A stretch of DNA of 64,000 nt. It comes from Roseateles depolymerans (lineage in GTDB: Bacteria > Pseudomonadota > Gammaproteobacteria > Burkholderiales > Burkholderiaceae_C). The position numbers were made by a program, and so were the translations under genes. The notes under the pieces were generated by a model, which did no database searches, had not been told where the DNA came from, and saw only the letters and a list, made by a program, of their open reading frames with translations. The stretch is from positions 62,001 through 126,000 of the forward strand of contig QFOD01000002.1 of assembly GCA_003241055.1 (NCBI GenBank), in the 5' to 3' direction. Positions 1 through 8,049 of the stretch are shown piece by piece; positions within the stretch are counted from its first letter, which is position 1; the number at the start of each line of letters is the position of its first letter.

Positions 1-1690
1 ACAGCCCGCAGGCATTGAGCAGGCTGGCCGCGACCCGTGACGCGAAGCTCTCCCCGGCCACGGTCAGCACGGGCACGCCGGCCCACAGTGCCTCGCTTGC
101 CGTCGTGTGCGCGTTGCACGGGTAGGTATCAAGGAACAGATCCGCGCACTGCAGCCGTGCCAGGTTGTCCTCGGGGCTGACCAGTGGCGAGAAGTACAGC
201 CGCGCCGCATCGACGCCGCGAGCCTGGAAGGCGGCCGTCAGGTGACGAGATGCGGAGGGGCTCCAGTTCAGCAACCACAGCACGGTGGGGCGCGACGCTT
301 CCCGCATGACACGCGCCCACAGATCGACCTGCGCTTCACTGATCTTGTAGGTCTGGTTGAAACAGCACAGCACCACCGCGTCGTCTGGCAGGCCGTGCTC
401 GGCACGGGCATGCCTGGGGGGCACCGCTCGGCGGCTGTCATTGGGCTGGTAGCTTTGCGGCAACTGGGCAATGCGTTCGCTGTAATGGGGCGCATGACCG
501 AGCGGCGTGACGATGGGGTCGCCCACGACGTAGTCGAGGAAATCCGCGCCGGTACTGCCCGGATAGCCCAGGTAGCTCAGCTGCACGGGCGCAGGCCGCG
601 CGGCGAGTATCTGCATGCGACTGCCTTCGGTGTGGCCCTTCAGGTCAACGGCGATGTCGATACCGTCCGCTCGCATCAGCTGCGCGACCTCGGGGTCGCT
701 CAGTCGGCGCACATCACGGAAGTGGTCGCCCGCGGCCCGTATGCGGCGCTGCGCCTCGGAACCATCCTCGACACTGTGGCAGTACAAGAAGATCTCGAAA
801 CGCTCCCGATCGAGCAGTTCGAGCAGTTCGGTCAGCAGCACCACCGTCGCATGACGGTGGAAGTCGCTGGACAGCCAGCCGATGCGCAAGCGTCCCGGCC
901 GCCGTTCGTCGACGGGCGGCAGGGCTGGCAGATCTCGAGAGCGCGCCTGCGTATGGAGTCGCCCCACCCGCAGTTGCTGCTCGGGCGTCGACGCCTGGGC
1001 GAGCAGCGTGAACGGCGCAATCGACGCCACCGCATTCACGTCACCGTGCTCCACCACGTCCAGCAACTGGGACCAGTACTGCTTCAGCTTGCCCCAGTCC
1101 GCTGCCGCGGCGAGTTGCAGGACCAGCATCGGCAGGGCGAGATGCCTGACGCCGCCCTCGGGTGTCTGGTCCGTCAGGACGGCAGTCTCGAAGCTGATGG
1201 CCGACTGGTCGTCCATCTTCAAGGCCTTCAGAGCGCGCCCCAGGTGGTAGTGGCCCAGCGGATTCTTGGGATTGCGGCCCAGAACCTGCAGACAGGTGGT
1301 CACGACCTCCTGATGGCGCCCCAGCGCGAACAGTGAACCTGCACGCATGAGCAGCAGCTCCTCCGACTGATGGTCCGAGGCGACCCGCTCCAACACCTCC
1401 ACGGCGGTTTGATGCTGCCCGAGTTGCTTGAGCATGCCATCCAGAACGCGGTAGGCCAGCGGGTTGTCTGGCAGAAGCTCCACACTGCGCCTGGCGGACT
1501 GCGCGGCGGCCTCGCCACGACCGGCGAGCCATTGCACACGGGCCAGTTGTAGCCACACCAGGCCGTCTTTCGGCGCCAGCCGGCTGGCCTGCTGGAACTC
1601 TTGCTCCGCTCGAGCCCACTGCGCTTTCTCAGCAAGCTTTTCACCGGCCTCACGATGAGCACGGGATGCCGCCGATTGATGTGATGCCAT
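1..1690 (-). CDS. TPR / O-GlcNAc transferase-type (SPINDLY-like) glycosyltransferase, 3' end cut by window
   Basis: Reading the minus strand from an ATG at 1690 gives 563 codons with no stop up to base 1, so the C-terminus lies outside the window. About the first 140 residues are helical TPR-like repeats (LAPKDGLVWLQLARVQWLAG, then LLPDNPLAYRVLDGMLKQLG). From about residue 265 the protein matches the catalytic region of glycosyltransferase family 41: LRIGWLSSDFHRH, VDLKGHTEGSR, QLSYLGYPGSTGADFLDY and LFLDTYPCNAHTTASEALWAGVPV. Family members transfer a sugar from a nucleotide sugar to Ser/Thr, and bacterial ones are often flagellin-modifying. The gene follows the flagellin gene on the same strand, with a terminator between them. 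I infer that flagellin is the acceptor. Other proteins or glycans remain possible. Confidence 0.85.
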   Translation of the reverse strand, partial: MASHQSAASRAHREAGEKLAEKAQWARAEQEFQQASRLAPKDGLVWLQLARVQWLAGRGEAAAQSARRSVELLPDNPLAYRVLDGMLKQLGQHQTAVEVLERVASDHQSEELLLMRAGSLFALGRHQEVVTTCLQVLGRNPKNPLGHYHLGRALKALKMDDQSAISFETAVLTDQTPEGGVRHLALPMLVLQLAAAADWGKLKQYWSQLLDVVEHGDVNAVASIAPFTLLAQASTPEQQLRVGRLHTQARSRDLPALPPVDERRPGRLRIGWLSSDFHRHATVVLLTELLELLDRERFEIFLYCHSVEDGSEAQRRIRAAGDHFRDVRRLSDPEVAQLMRADGIDIAVDLKGHTEGSRMQILAARPAPVQLSYLGYPGSTGADFLDYVVGDPIVTPLGHAPHYSERIAQLPQSYQPNDSRRAVPPRHARAEHGLPDDAVVLCCFNQTYKISEAQVDLWARVMREASRPTVLWLLNWSPSASRHLTAAFQARGVDAARLYFSPLVSPEDNLARLQCADLFLDTYPCNAHTTASEALWAGVPVLTVAGESFASRVAASLLNACGL

Positions 1691-1800
1691 GGAGCCCTGC
1701 TTCCGATCAGTGATCGACCAATTCTAGGAAGGCGCGTCTTGTGCGCCGCACCACAACCACGGACTGCCCGTTGGACATATCACGCTTTGCGCGTGCCCAA

Positions 1801-1826
1801 AGAAAAAGCCAGGCAGAGCCTGGCTT
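1801..1826 (-). terminator. Intrinsic terminator after the flagellin gene
   Basis: On the minus strand a 9-bp perfect stem (AAGCCAGGC / GCCTGGCTT, loop TCT) is followed directly by a T run. It starts about 40 bp after the flagellin stop codon. It should uncouple much of flagellin transcription from the glycosyltransferase gene downstream. Confidence 0.8.
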
Positions 1827-1867
1827 GGGGTGGCTTGCCCGACCTCCGCCGGGCCTGCGCGCGCTCG

Positions 1868-2758
1868 TTACTGCAGCAGCGACATCACCAGACCCGACAG
1901 GCTGTTGCTCTGCTTGAGCATCGAGTTCGAAGCCTGCATCAGCATCTGCTTGGTCGTCATGTTGGAGGACTCCGTCGCGTAGTCCGTGTCCATGATGCGG
2001 CCCTTGGCCTGCGACACGTTGGTGCTCATGTTCTGCAGGTTGTTGTAGACGTGGTCCAGACGGTTGGACGCAGCACCCAGCGTGGAGCGCATCGTGCCGA
2101 CGGCGTCCAGGGCGGTGTTCAGCAGACCGATTTCGCTGTTGGCGCTGGTACCGGTCGTGGTGCCCAGTTCGGTGCCTGCGGTCGTGCCGGCGTAGTTGGT
2201 GGACACGGCACCCAGGGCAGTTGCCAGGCTCGTCAGGTTGGTGCCGGTGTCGACAGCCATGGTTTCCCCAGCAGCAGCACCGATCTGGAAGGTCAGGCTG
2301 GTCGTGCTCAGCGAACCGCCGGAACCGTTGGTCGTCGTGCCCGAGCTGAACAGGTTGGTGCCGGCGAACGACGTGTTCTTCATGATGTTGCCGAGTTCCT
2401 TGCCCAGCGCGTCATATTCCGACTGCATGGCGCCGCGGTCGGTCGACGTAGAAGAAGCATCGGCGGACTGGGTGGCCAGGTCCTTCATGCGGTTCAGGAT
2501 GCTGGTCACTTCGTTCAGCGCGCCTTCAGCCGTCTGCATCATCGAGATGCCGTTCTGCGTGTTGCGCTGGGCGACGGCCATGCCGCTGACCTGGGCGTTC
2601 AGGCGGGTGGCGATCTGCAGACCTGCAGCGTCGTCCATCGCCGAGTTGATGCGGAAGCCCGTGCCCAGGCGGGTCATCGAGGTCGACAGGGCCTTTTGGG
2701 TCTGGGCCAGAGAGCCTTGGGTGGTCAGGGCCGAGGCGTTGGTGTTGAGGCTCAACAT
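1868..2758 (-). CDS. fliC: Flagellin
   Basis: Structural subunit of the flagellar filament, 296 aa, exported by the flagellar type III system. The conserved N-terminus (MLSLNTNASALTTQ, then SSS-free MTRLGTGFRINSAMDDAAGLQIA) and C-terminus (SNRLDHVYNNLQNMSTN, ending SGLVMSLLQ) are both present. They correspond to the D0/D1 coiled coils. The variable middle is short and very rich in Ser, Thr and Gly, which makes it a plausible glycosylation target. An in-frame ATG exists 18 codons upstream, but the start at 2758 gives the canonical MLSLNTN terminus and has an AGGAG ribosome binding site 7-8 bases upstream. The gene stands alone and has its own terminator. The symbol is by analogy, since other flagellin copies may exist elsewhere. 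Confidence 0.95.
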   Translation of the reverse strand: MLSLNTNASALTTQGSLAQTQKALSTSMTRLGTGFRINSAMDDAAGLQIATRLNAQVSGMAVAQRNTQNGISMMQTAEGALNEVTSILNRMKDLATQSADASSTSTDRGAMQSEYDALGKELGNIMKNTSFAGTNLFSSGTTTNGSGGSLSTTSLTFQIGAAAGETMAVDTGTNLTSLATALGAVSTNYAGTTAGTELGTTTGTSANSEIGLLNTALDAVGTMRSTLGAASNRLDHVYNNLQNMSTNVSQAKGRIMDTDYATESSNMTTKQMLMQASNSMLKQSNSLSGLVMSLLQ

Positions 2759-3100
2759 GATGTTCGCTCCTAGAGGGTTTGCGTTGCGGGGCGTCTCTGC
2801 CCTCCCTCCCACAAGGCGACAGCCCCGGCACCGGACTTAAAGCCTCGCGAACAAAACCTCCGAGAAAGGCCCAACTCGCCGAATTTCCGTGTGAAGCATC
2901 ACGAACGACGCCCCCCCAAGCGCCGCCCCGGCATCGCCCCGAGGCAATTCGCGGACCGCCAGGACCTGCTGCGTTGACAACTGATTACAAATCACCAGCA
3001 ACGGCCCGCAGCACCTTAGGCTCGTCCATGAAAAAGGCCCGCCGATATCGGCGGGCCTGGCACTTGGATGACCTGCCGGCTCAGCCGGCGGTCGTCACGA
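2759..3100. other. Intergenic region between flagellin and metalloprotease
   Basis: 342 bp without a gene. It holds the flagellin ribosome binding site (2765-2771) and presumably its promoter, plus the protease terminator at 3031-3057. A TAAG element (2836-2839) and GTCGCCTT (2813-2820) lie exactly 15 bp apart on the minus strand. The spacing matches sigma-28 promoters but the -10 part matches poorly. Nothing else is recognisable. Confidence 0.6.
3031..3057 (-). terminator. Intrinsic terminator of the metalloprotease gene
   Basis: A perfect palindrome with 11-bp arms at 3036-3057 (arm GGCCCGCCGAT) is followed on the minus strand by five T residues (3035-3031). It lies about 45 bp beyond the protease stop codon. 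Confidence 0.85.
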
Positions 3101-6097
3101 TCAGTTGCAGCGCGTGCCTGCAGCCAGACGGCGGGTGACGGCCGTCAGATCGAGCACGTCGATCACGCCGTTGCCGTCGACGTCAGCGCGGGCGTCGTAG
3201 CCGGCCTGACCGACACGGCGGCCCAGCGCTGCCTTGACGATGGCCACGTCGGCGCAGTCCACCACGCCGCTGCCGTCCAGATCACCGGCCTGAACGATGG
3301 TGAAGTTGGCGTTGGACACGTCGAAGAAGACATTGCCGACAGCCTCCACCTTGATGCGGCCCTGCGTGGTCGTCACGCCAGCCGGCAGGACGACCGCCTT
3401 GCTGCCGATGTTGGGCGTTGCCGCGGCCAGCACATACGGGAAGCTCAGGCCGCCGTCGGTCGACAGCGAGATCTTCACTTCCGAGGTGCTCACCGGCGCC
3501 ACATCGGTGTTCGCCACCGCCCAGGTCACGGTCTGCGTGGAGCCCGAGGTCAGCGATACCGCCGTGTTCGGCGAGGTCACCAGGAAGGGGCCGGCATTGG
3601 CCGCCAGGATCAGCTGCGTGTTGGCGCTGTTGACACCGCCGCGGCCGTCGCGGGCCGTGAGGCGGAAGTTCAGCGACGCCGGGCTGGCGTTCACGCCGGA
3701 GGCGCCAACATAAGCAGCCGTCGGCAGGAACTCCGAGAAGCAGTCGATCTCGGCGGCCGTCGGCGCGCTGGCGTTGGCCAGCGAGCAGGCGCCGGACTCG
3801 GCATTCGTGTTGTTGGCCAGGATCTGAGCCATGTCGGGGAAGACCCGGGTCGGGTCGGTCGTCACATGGTTTTCGCCCGGCGAGCCGTAGAGCAGCGTGT
3901 CGCTGTTGCTGACCACGGCACGGGTGCCGAACTGGCGGAACAGCGGACCGTTCAGCTTGGGCTGGGTGATCAGGCCGGTGCCGCTCGTGGTGCCGGAGGC
4001 GCCACGGTCGTTCTGCTCCCACATATAGGTCAGCGTGTCGCCGTCAGCGTCGCTGGCGCTGCCGGTCAGGGCGAACGGCGTGCGCACCGGGATGGTGTAG
4101 CTCGTCGGCGCGGTGACCACCGGGGCCGAATTGCCCGTGGCTGTCTGCGTGATGCCGCGCTTGGTGCTGGGGCCACCGGCGGCAATCTCGCCCACATAGC
4201 CCGTCACGCCGTCGCCAGGCACCAGTTCCAGGCCGGGCACATTGCCGGCGGCGGCCGGGAAGGTCAGCGTGAAGGCGGTGTCGGAGATGGTGCTCGCCGT
4301 CACCGTCGCGGCCGACGGCCAGCCCGGCAGTGCCTCGATGGCGGCCTTGATGCCGGCTGCCGTGTTGTTGCTGCCGCGAACGATGGCTGCCGACAGGTTG
4401 CCGTTGTAGCGGAACTGGAACTGCTGGCCATTCGTGGTGTAGCCCGTCAGCACACCCATCTGCACCTCGGCCACATTGGTTTCGGTGCCGGAGGTGTAGG
4501 CGACGATTTCGTCGAAGCTGCGCTGCGACCAGTACGGGTCGCTGTGCGGCTGCAGGTTGTCGGTGCTGCAGATGCCGGCATAGGCCATGATGGAGGAGCC
4601 GCTACCCGGCTCCACCGAGGTGCCCGCATTGCGATTGCTGGTGGAGCAATTGACCTGGGTGCCGTTGAAGGTGTGGTTGCCCGAGAACTGGTGGCCCATT
4701 TCGTGGGCCACGTAGTCGACGGCATAGAAGTCGCCCACCGGCGTCGGGATGCCCGTGCACCCTTGCGCCTTGCTGCCGCCGCCAACCACGCCCAGCGACG
4801 CGATGCCGCCGCCGTTCACGCCCAGGCCGATGTGGCCGATGTCGAAGTTGGAGGCGCCCACCAGCAGGCCGATGACCTGACGGTTGCGGGTCAGGGTGCT
4901 GCTGCCGCACTGCGCGGCCTGAGTGCTGGTGAAGCAGGCGCTGCCGCCGCAGACACTGTTGGTGCCCGTCATCTGGGCCGCCGTGTCGAGGTTCAGCTTG
5001 TCGGTGTCATTGATCAGCACCAGGCGGATCGAGGTCTCATCCTCGTAGACCTGGGTCACGCGGTTGATCAGCGTGACCTTGGCGGCCGTGACGTTCGCCG
5101 AGCCACCGAAGTAGGTGGCATACGACGGGTCGGTCAGCAGCGCCAGGCGGTAGGTGCGCAGCTGGCCGGCCACGCTGGCCGCGGGCTCCACCACGCTGTC
5201 CACCACGTGATAGGCCGTCGTCGTGCTGGATGCGCCGGCGCTGGCCGACACGTCGTAGGCACCCAGGCCATCAGCGGTGAAGCTCGTCGCCACCACGCCC
5301 TCGCCATCGGCAACGGCCTGCAGCGTCTGCTCGGCGCCGCCTTCCGACGTCACGGTCAGCGTCACGGCGGCACCGGGCGCAAAGCCCGCGCCACGCAGCT
5401 CGACGGTGTCGCCGGCACGGTAGAACGAACGGCTGAGAGCCAGCTGAGGCTCGATCGCGTCCGGCTCCACCAGCGCGCCGTGCACATTGGTCAGGTTGCG
5501 CGTGAGATAGCTGGCGTAAACGCTCTGGTCGAGGTGGTAGTACGGATCGATGTACCAGGCGCCGGCGGTCGAACGCACCGAGGCGTGCAGGCCCAGCGGG
5601 GTGACGTCCATGCGCAGCGAAGCGGTCGGATCGTCGATGCCGCGGCCGGCATAGGTCTTGATTTCCGGGTGAGCCGCAGCGAGCTTGGGCTCCATGATCG
5701 ACGACTCATAGACCGCGAAACGCTGAACGCTGCCGTCCGGATGAGGCAGCGAGACGACCAGCGGGCTCAGCTTCGCAGCATCGCTGCCCTCCACCGGTGC
5801 GGTACGCAGCAGCGAGGTGATGCCGCCCTTGTCCAGCGTGGCGGCACGGAACTCGCTGGCCTGGATGGAGACCTTGGCACCCGAGGCGGCCAGCGCAGCG
5901 GGTCGGCTGGCGAGATCCTGCCAGTACGGCGCGGCCGACGGGGCCGCGATGGCCGGGCGGGCGAGCGATGCAGACTTGGCGGTCGCGGCGTGGGCCAGCG
6001 GCGCGGCCGACAGGCCGGCCATGGCCAGGCTCCAGGCCAGCAGGCCGAGTCGGGACGGCACGGAAACCGCCTTGCGGGACGGCGAGCACTTGTTCAT
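3101..6097 (-). CDS. Secreted reprolysin-like zinc metalloprotease with C-terminal type I dockerin
   Basis: 998 aa with a signal peptide (about residues 1-38, ending AHAA). A propeptide-like region and an Ig-like segment follow (near SRSFYRAGDTVELRGAGF). The catalytic domain has HEMGHQFSGNH at 465-475, with zinc ligands His465, His469 and His475 and catalytic Glu466, and then a Met-turn (SIMAYAGIC). The G usual at position 8 of HExxHxxGxxH is Ser here, with Gly next to it. After further beta-rich domains, residues 939-998 form a two-repeat dockerin with calcium loops DLDGSGVVDCAD and DVDGNGVIDVLD. The family digests proteins outside the cell. The dockerin implies docking to a cohesin, and a cohesin-like gene lies at 6888-7457. 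The start has an AGGAGAAGG ribosome binding site. The product is single-cistron, with its own terminator. Confidence 0.9.
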   Translation of the reverse strand: MNKCSPSRKAVSVPSRLGLLAWSLAMAGLSAAPLAHAATAKSASLARPAIAAPSAAPYWQDLASRPAALAASGAKVSIQASEFRAATLDKGGITSLLRTAPVEGSDAAKLSPLVVSLPHPDGSVQRFAVYESSIMEPKLAAAHPEIKTYAGRGIDDPTASLRMDVTPLGLHASVRSTAGAWYIDPYYHLDQSVYASYLTRNLTNVHGALVEPDAIEPQLALSRSFYRAGDTVELRGAGFAPGAAVTLTVTSEGGAEQTLQAVADGEGVVATSFTADGLGAYDVSASAGASSTTTAYHVVDSVVEPAASVAGQLRTYRLALLTDPSYATYFGGSANVTAAKVTLINRVTQVYEDETSIRLVLINDTDKLNLDTAAQMTGTNSVCGGSACFTSTQAAQCGSSTLTRNRQVIGLLVGASNFDIGHIGLGVNGGGIASLGVVGGGSKAQGCTGIPTPVGDFYAVDYVAHEMGHQFSGNHTFNGTQVNCSTSNRNAGTSVEPGSGSSIMAYAGICSTDNLQPHSDPYWSQRSFDEIVAYTSGTETNVAEVQMGVLTGYTTNGQQFQFRYNGNLSAAIVRGSNNTAAGIKAAIEALPGWPSAATVTASTISDTAFTLTFPAAAGNVPGLELVPGDGVTGYVGEIAAGGPSTKRGITQTATGNSAPVVTAPTSYTIPVRTPFALTGSASDADGDTLTYMWEQNDRGASGTTSGTGLITQPKLNGPLFRQFGTRAVVSNSDTLLYGSPGENHVTTDPTRVFPDMAQILANNTNAESGACSLANASAPTAAEIDCFSEFLPTAAYVGASGVNASPASLNFRLTARDGRGGVNSANTQLILAANAGPFLVTSPNTAVSLTSGSTQTVTWAVANTDVAPVSTSEVKISLSTDGGLSFPYVLAAATPNIGSKAVVLPAGVTTTQGRIKVEAVGNVFFDVSNANFTIVQAGDLDGSGVVDCADVAIVKAALGRRVGQAGYDARADVDGNGVIDVLDLTAVTRRLAAGTRCN

Positions 6098-6286
6098 ATA
6101 GCTTCCTTCTCCTAAACCCTCGGAAGACCCACTGCGCTCCGGCGCAGTGAACTTTTTTTGCGGTGTCGACGGCCTCTCATCGCATCTGCGTCACAGACGA
6201 AGAAACGTGAAGTTCCGCACGAATGGCCGCCAGAATGTATGAGCTTGCCGGCGCCAACACGCCCGGGAAAACGCCAGTCCAAACCC

Positions 6287-6742
6287 ATGAAAGCCACATT
6301 GACCCTTCTCGCGATGGGCGTTGCCGCCGTAGCCTCCCCCCTGGACACGGGGGTCAGGTCTATATCTCTGGAGCGCGACTGCGGCGGCTGCGCGCAGGCC
6401 GGTCGCATCACCTTGAGCCGCGACGACACGCTGACCTGGACCCGCCTGGGCCACGCCAGGCTGGGCACGCAAGACCAGACCCTGAGCGGGCACCTGCGCC
6501 CCGGCAGCTTCAGCGCCATCTCCGTGCTGTTCATGGAGAAAAGCTTCTTTTCACTGGCGGACGAATACGCCGATCCGGGCCTCGCCGACGGGCCGTGGAG
6601 CCTGCTGATCGTGGAGCGCAGCGATGGCTCGGTGAAGCAGGTGTTTCGGCGCGGCGACGCCGGCCCGGCCTTGCTGCAGGAACTGGAGTCGGCAGTGTCA
6701 GAGGCTGCTGCCGACACCCAACTGAGGGACGCCCCGCGATAA
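6287..6742 (+). CDS. DUF6438-like exported protein
   Basis: 151 aa of unknown function. It starts at ATG 6287 with a short hydrophobic leader (MKATLTLLAMGVAAVASP). The rest resembles DUF6438: an opening ISLERDCGGC segment with a Cys pair, a strand pattern GRITLSRDDTLTW, then ISVLFMEKSFFSLADEY and SLLIVERSDGSVKQVFRRGD. A longer frame opens at 6158, but its extra 43 residues look non-coding in composition and only the internal start yields a leader. It lies between the dockerin protease (divergent) and the cohesin gene (same strand), so a shared role is possible but unproven. Confidence 0.65.
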   Translation: MKATLTLLAMGVAAVASPLDTGVRSISLERDCGGCAQAGRITLSRDDTLTWTRLGHARLGTQDQTLSGHLRPGSFSAISVLFMEKSFFSLADEYADPGLADGPWSLLIVERSDGSVKQVFRRGDAGPALLQELESAVSEAAADTQLRDAPR

Positions 6743-6887
6743 ACCCTGATGTGCCACCGCAGCATGTCCGACTAGGCTCCGCCACGTCCTGCATAGCGGG
6801 TTCAACTAACAAGCGATCGGGCTGACGGCTGTTCGGAGAGGGAGAGCCGCTCGATTTCAAACCATCTGCATAGAGGAGCGTCTCGTC

Positions 6888-7457
6888 ATGGCGAGTTCGA
6901 AAGTCCGTCTGATTTCCGCCCTGCTGGGCCTCAGCGCCCTGGCTGCACCGGCCTTCGCCGATCCGACCGTGTCGGTGTCGTCGGTCTCGCCGGTGACGCT
7001 GGGCTCGGGTGTTGACGTGCAACTGCTGGTCAGTGGCGTCAGCGACCTGTTCGCCTACCAGCTCGCGTTCAACTTCGATCCGACCGTCCTGCAGGTGGGC
7101 AGCGTCACCGAAGGCGCCTTCCTCGGCACCGGCGGCGAAACCACCTGGTTCGGAGGCGCGACCGACAACGCCACCGGTTCGGTGAGCTTCATCATCAACT
7201 CGCTAAACGGCGCCGTTCCCGGCGTCAACGGCAGCGGCGTGCTGGCGACCATCCACTTCGACACCGTCGGCGCGGGCACCTCGAGCATCAGCTTCAGCGA
7301 AACCACGCTGCTGGACTCCACGATCACCGCCATCGCCACCCAATCGGTGGCGGGCAGCGTCACGGTGTCGGCCGTGCCGGAGCCCTCCAGCTACCTGCTG
7401 ATGGCCCTGGGCGCCGCCGGCCTGGCCGTCTGGCGCCGCCGCCAGTTCGGCGCCTGA
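6888..7457 (+). CDS. Cohesin-domain protein with PEP-CTERM sorting signal
   Basis: 189 aa. A signal peptide ends at AFA (residue 24). Residues about 25-160 read as a cohesin-type beta sandwich: PTVSVSSVSPVTLGSGVDVQ, then LFAYQLAFNFDPTVLQVGSV, then a SGVLATIHFDTVGAG strand near the end. Residues 163-189 are a classic PEP-CTERM tail: VPEP, a hydrophobic segment (YLLMALGAAGLAVW) and the basic RRRQFGA. PEP-CTERM tails are cut by exosortase and sort proteins to the envelope or exopolysaccharide matrix; no exosortase gene is in the window. Cohesins bind dockerins, and the divergent neighbour carries one. A strong AGAGGAG site at 6872-6878 supports the start. Confidence 0.85.
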   Translation: MASSKVRLISALLGLSALAAPAFADPTVSVSSVSPVTLGSGVDVQLLVSGVSDLFAYQLAFNFDPTVLQVGSVTEGAFLGTGGETTWFGGATDNATGSVSFIINSLNGAVPGVNGSGVLATIHFDTVGAGTSSISFSETTLLDSTITAIATQSVAGSVTVSAVPEPSSYLLMALGAAGLAVWRRRQFGA

Positions 7458-7463
7458 TCGCAG

Positions 7464-7482
7464 GGCCCGGTCGTTCCGGGCC
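7464..7482 (+). terminator. Hairpin after the cohesin/PEP-CTERM gene
   Basis: GGCCCGG / CCGGGCC (loop TCGTT) begins 6 bp after the stop codon. There is no T run, so it is a weak or Rho-assisted terminator at best. Confidence 0.4.
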
Positions 7483-7491
7483 GCGGCGCGG

Positions 7492-7520
7492 CTGGCAAAC
7501 GGCCGCCCGACCGATACAAT
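7492..7520 (+). promoter_or_regulatory. Candidate sigma-70 promoter
   Basis: CTGGCA (7492-7497), a 17-bp spacer and TACAAT (7515-7520). It would start transcription near 7527, ahead of the exported-protein gene at 7588. Confidence 0.5.
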
Positions 7521-7534
7521 CTGTCCCCATCCGT

Positions 7535-7557
7535 CGGCCCGAGCCCTGCTCGGGCCG
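7535..7557 (+). promoter_or_regulatory. Perfect 9-bp hairpin in the predicted 5' leader
   Basis: CGGCCCGAG / CTCGGGCCG with loop CCCTG, then ATTTCATT. It lies between the candidate promoter (7492-7520) and the start codon at 7588, so it would form in the leader RNA. Confidence 0.5.
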
Positions 7558-7587
7558 ATTTCATTCCGCAGCCACTGGACAGATACC

Positions 7588-7965
7588 ATGTACCGCTGTG
7601 TTCTCCCGCTGGCCCTGGCGGCCAGTTGTGTGGTCGCGCATGCGCAGACCCACCGCAATTTCCCGGCCACCGCACTTCGGGGTGAACTCGTCATCACGCA
7701 GTTCCCGGATGCCGTGCTGAACGGCCAGGCCGTCCGCCTGGCGCCAGGTGCGCGCATCAGGAACGACGCCAACCTGTGGGTACCGCCCGCCGGCCTCAGC
7801 GGCCAGAAGCTCACGGTGCACTACACGGTGGAAAGCAGCGGCCTGCTGATGGATGTGTGGGTGCTCAACCCCGCCGAACTCGCCAACAAGGTCTGGCCGC
7901 GCACGCCCGCCGAGGCCGCTGCCTGGCAATTCAGCCCGGGCGACCAGACCTGGACCAAGCGCTAG
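7588..7965 (+). CDS. Exported conserved hypothetical protein
   Basis: 125 aa. A signal peptide is clear (MYRCVLPLALAASCVVAHA, then QTHRNFP). The mature part of about 105 residues is beta-rich (LRGELVITQFPDAVLNG, LWVPPAGLSGQKLTVHYTV, GLLMDVWVLNPAEL). It has no cysteines and no motif I recognise. I cannot name a function. It lies 84 bp upstream of miaB on the same strand behind its own candidate promoter, so the two may be co-transcribed. The ribosome binding site is weak. Confidence 0.7.
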   Translation: MYRCVLPLALAASCVVAHAQTHRNFPATALRGELVITQFPDAVLNGQAVRLAPGARIRNDANLWVPPAGLSGQKLTVHYTVESSGLLMDVWVLNPAELANKVWPRTPAEAAAWQFSPGDQTWTKR

Positions 7966-8049
7966 GCCCGAGCACCCTTCGCCCGAGCCCCTCCCCGCCC
8001 CTTCGCTCCCGTACCTGAACCCGCCAGCCCGCCGCTGGCCCCGCCTGCC

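Noticed and set aside
1041..1662. Open frames on the minus strand inside the OGT-like gene
   Set aside because: They are out of frame with the long uninterrupted frame that carries TPR and transferase motifs.
2813..2841. Possible sigma-28 promoter of the flagellin gene (TAAG-15-GTCGCCTT)
   Set aside because: The spacing is right but only 3 of 8 bases of the -10 element match, so it is not called as a promoter.
3068..6115. A 1015-codon open frame antisense to the metalloprotease
   Set aside because: It mirrors the codon structure of the real gene, has His/Gly/Arg-rich composition and no domain features. It is a high-GC antisense artefact.
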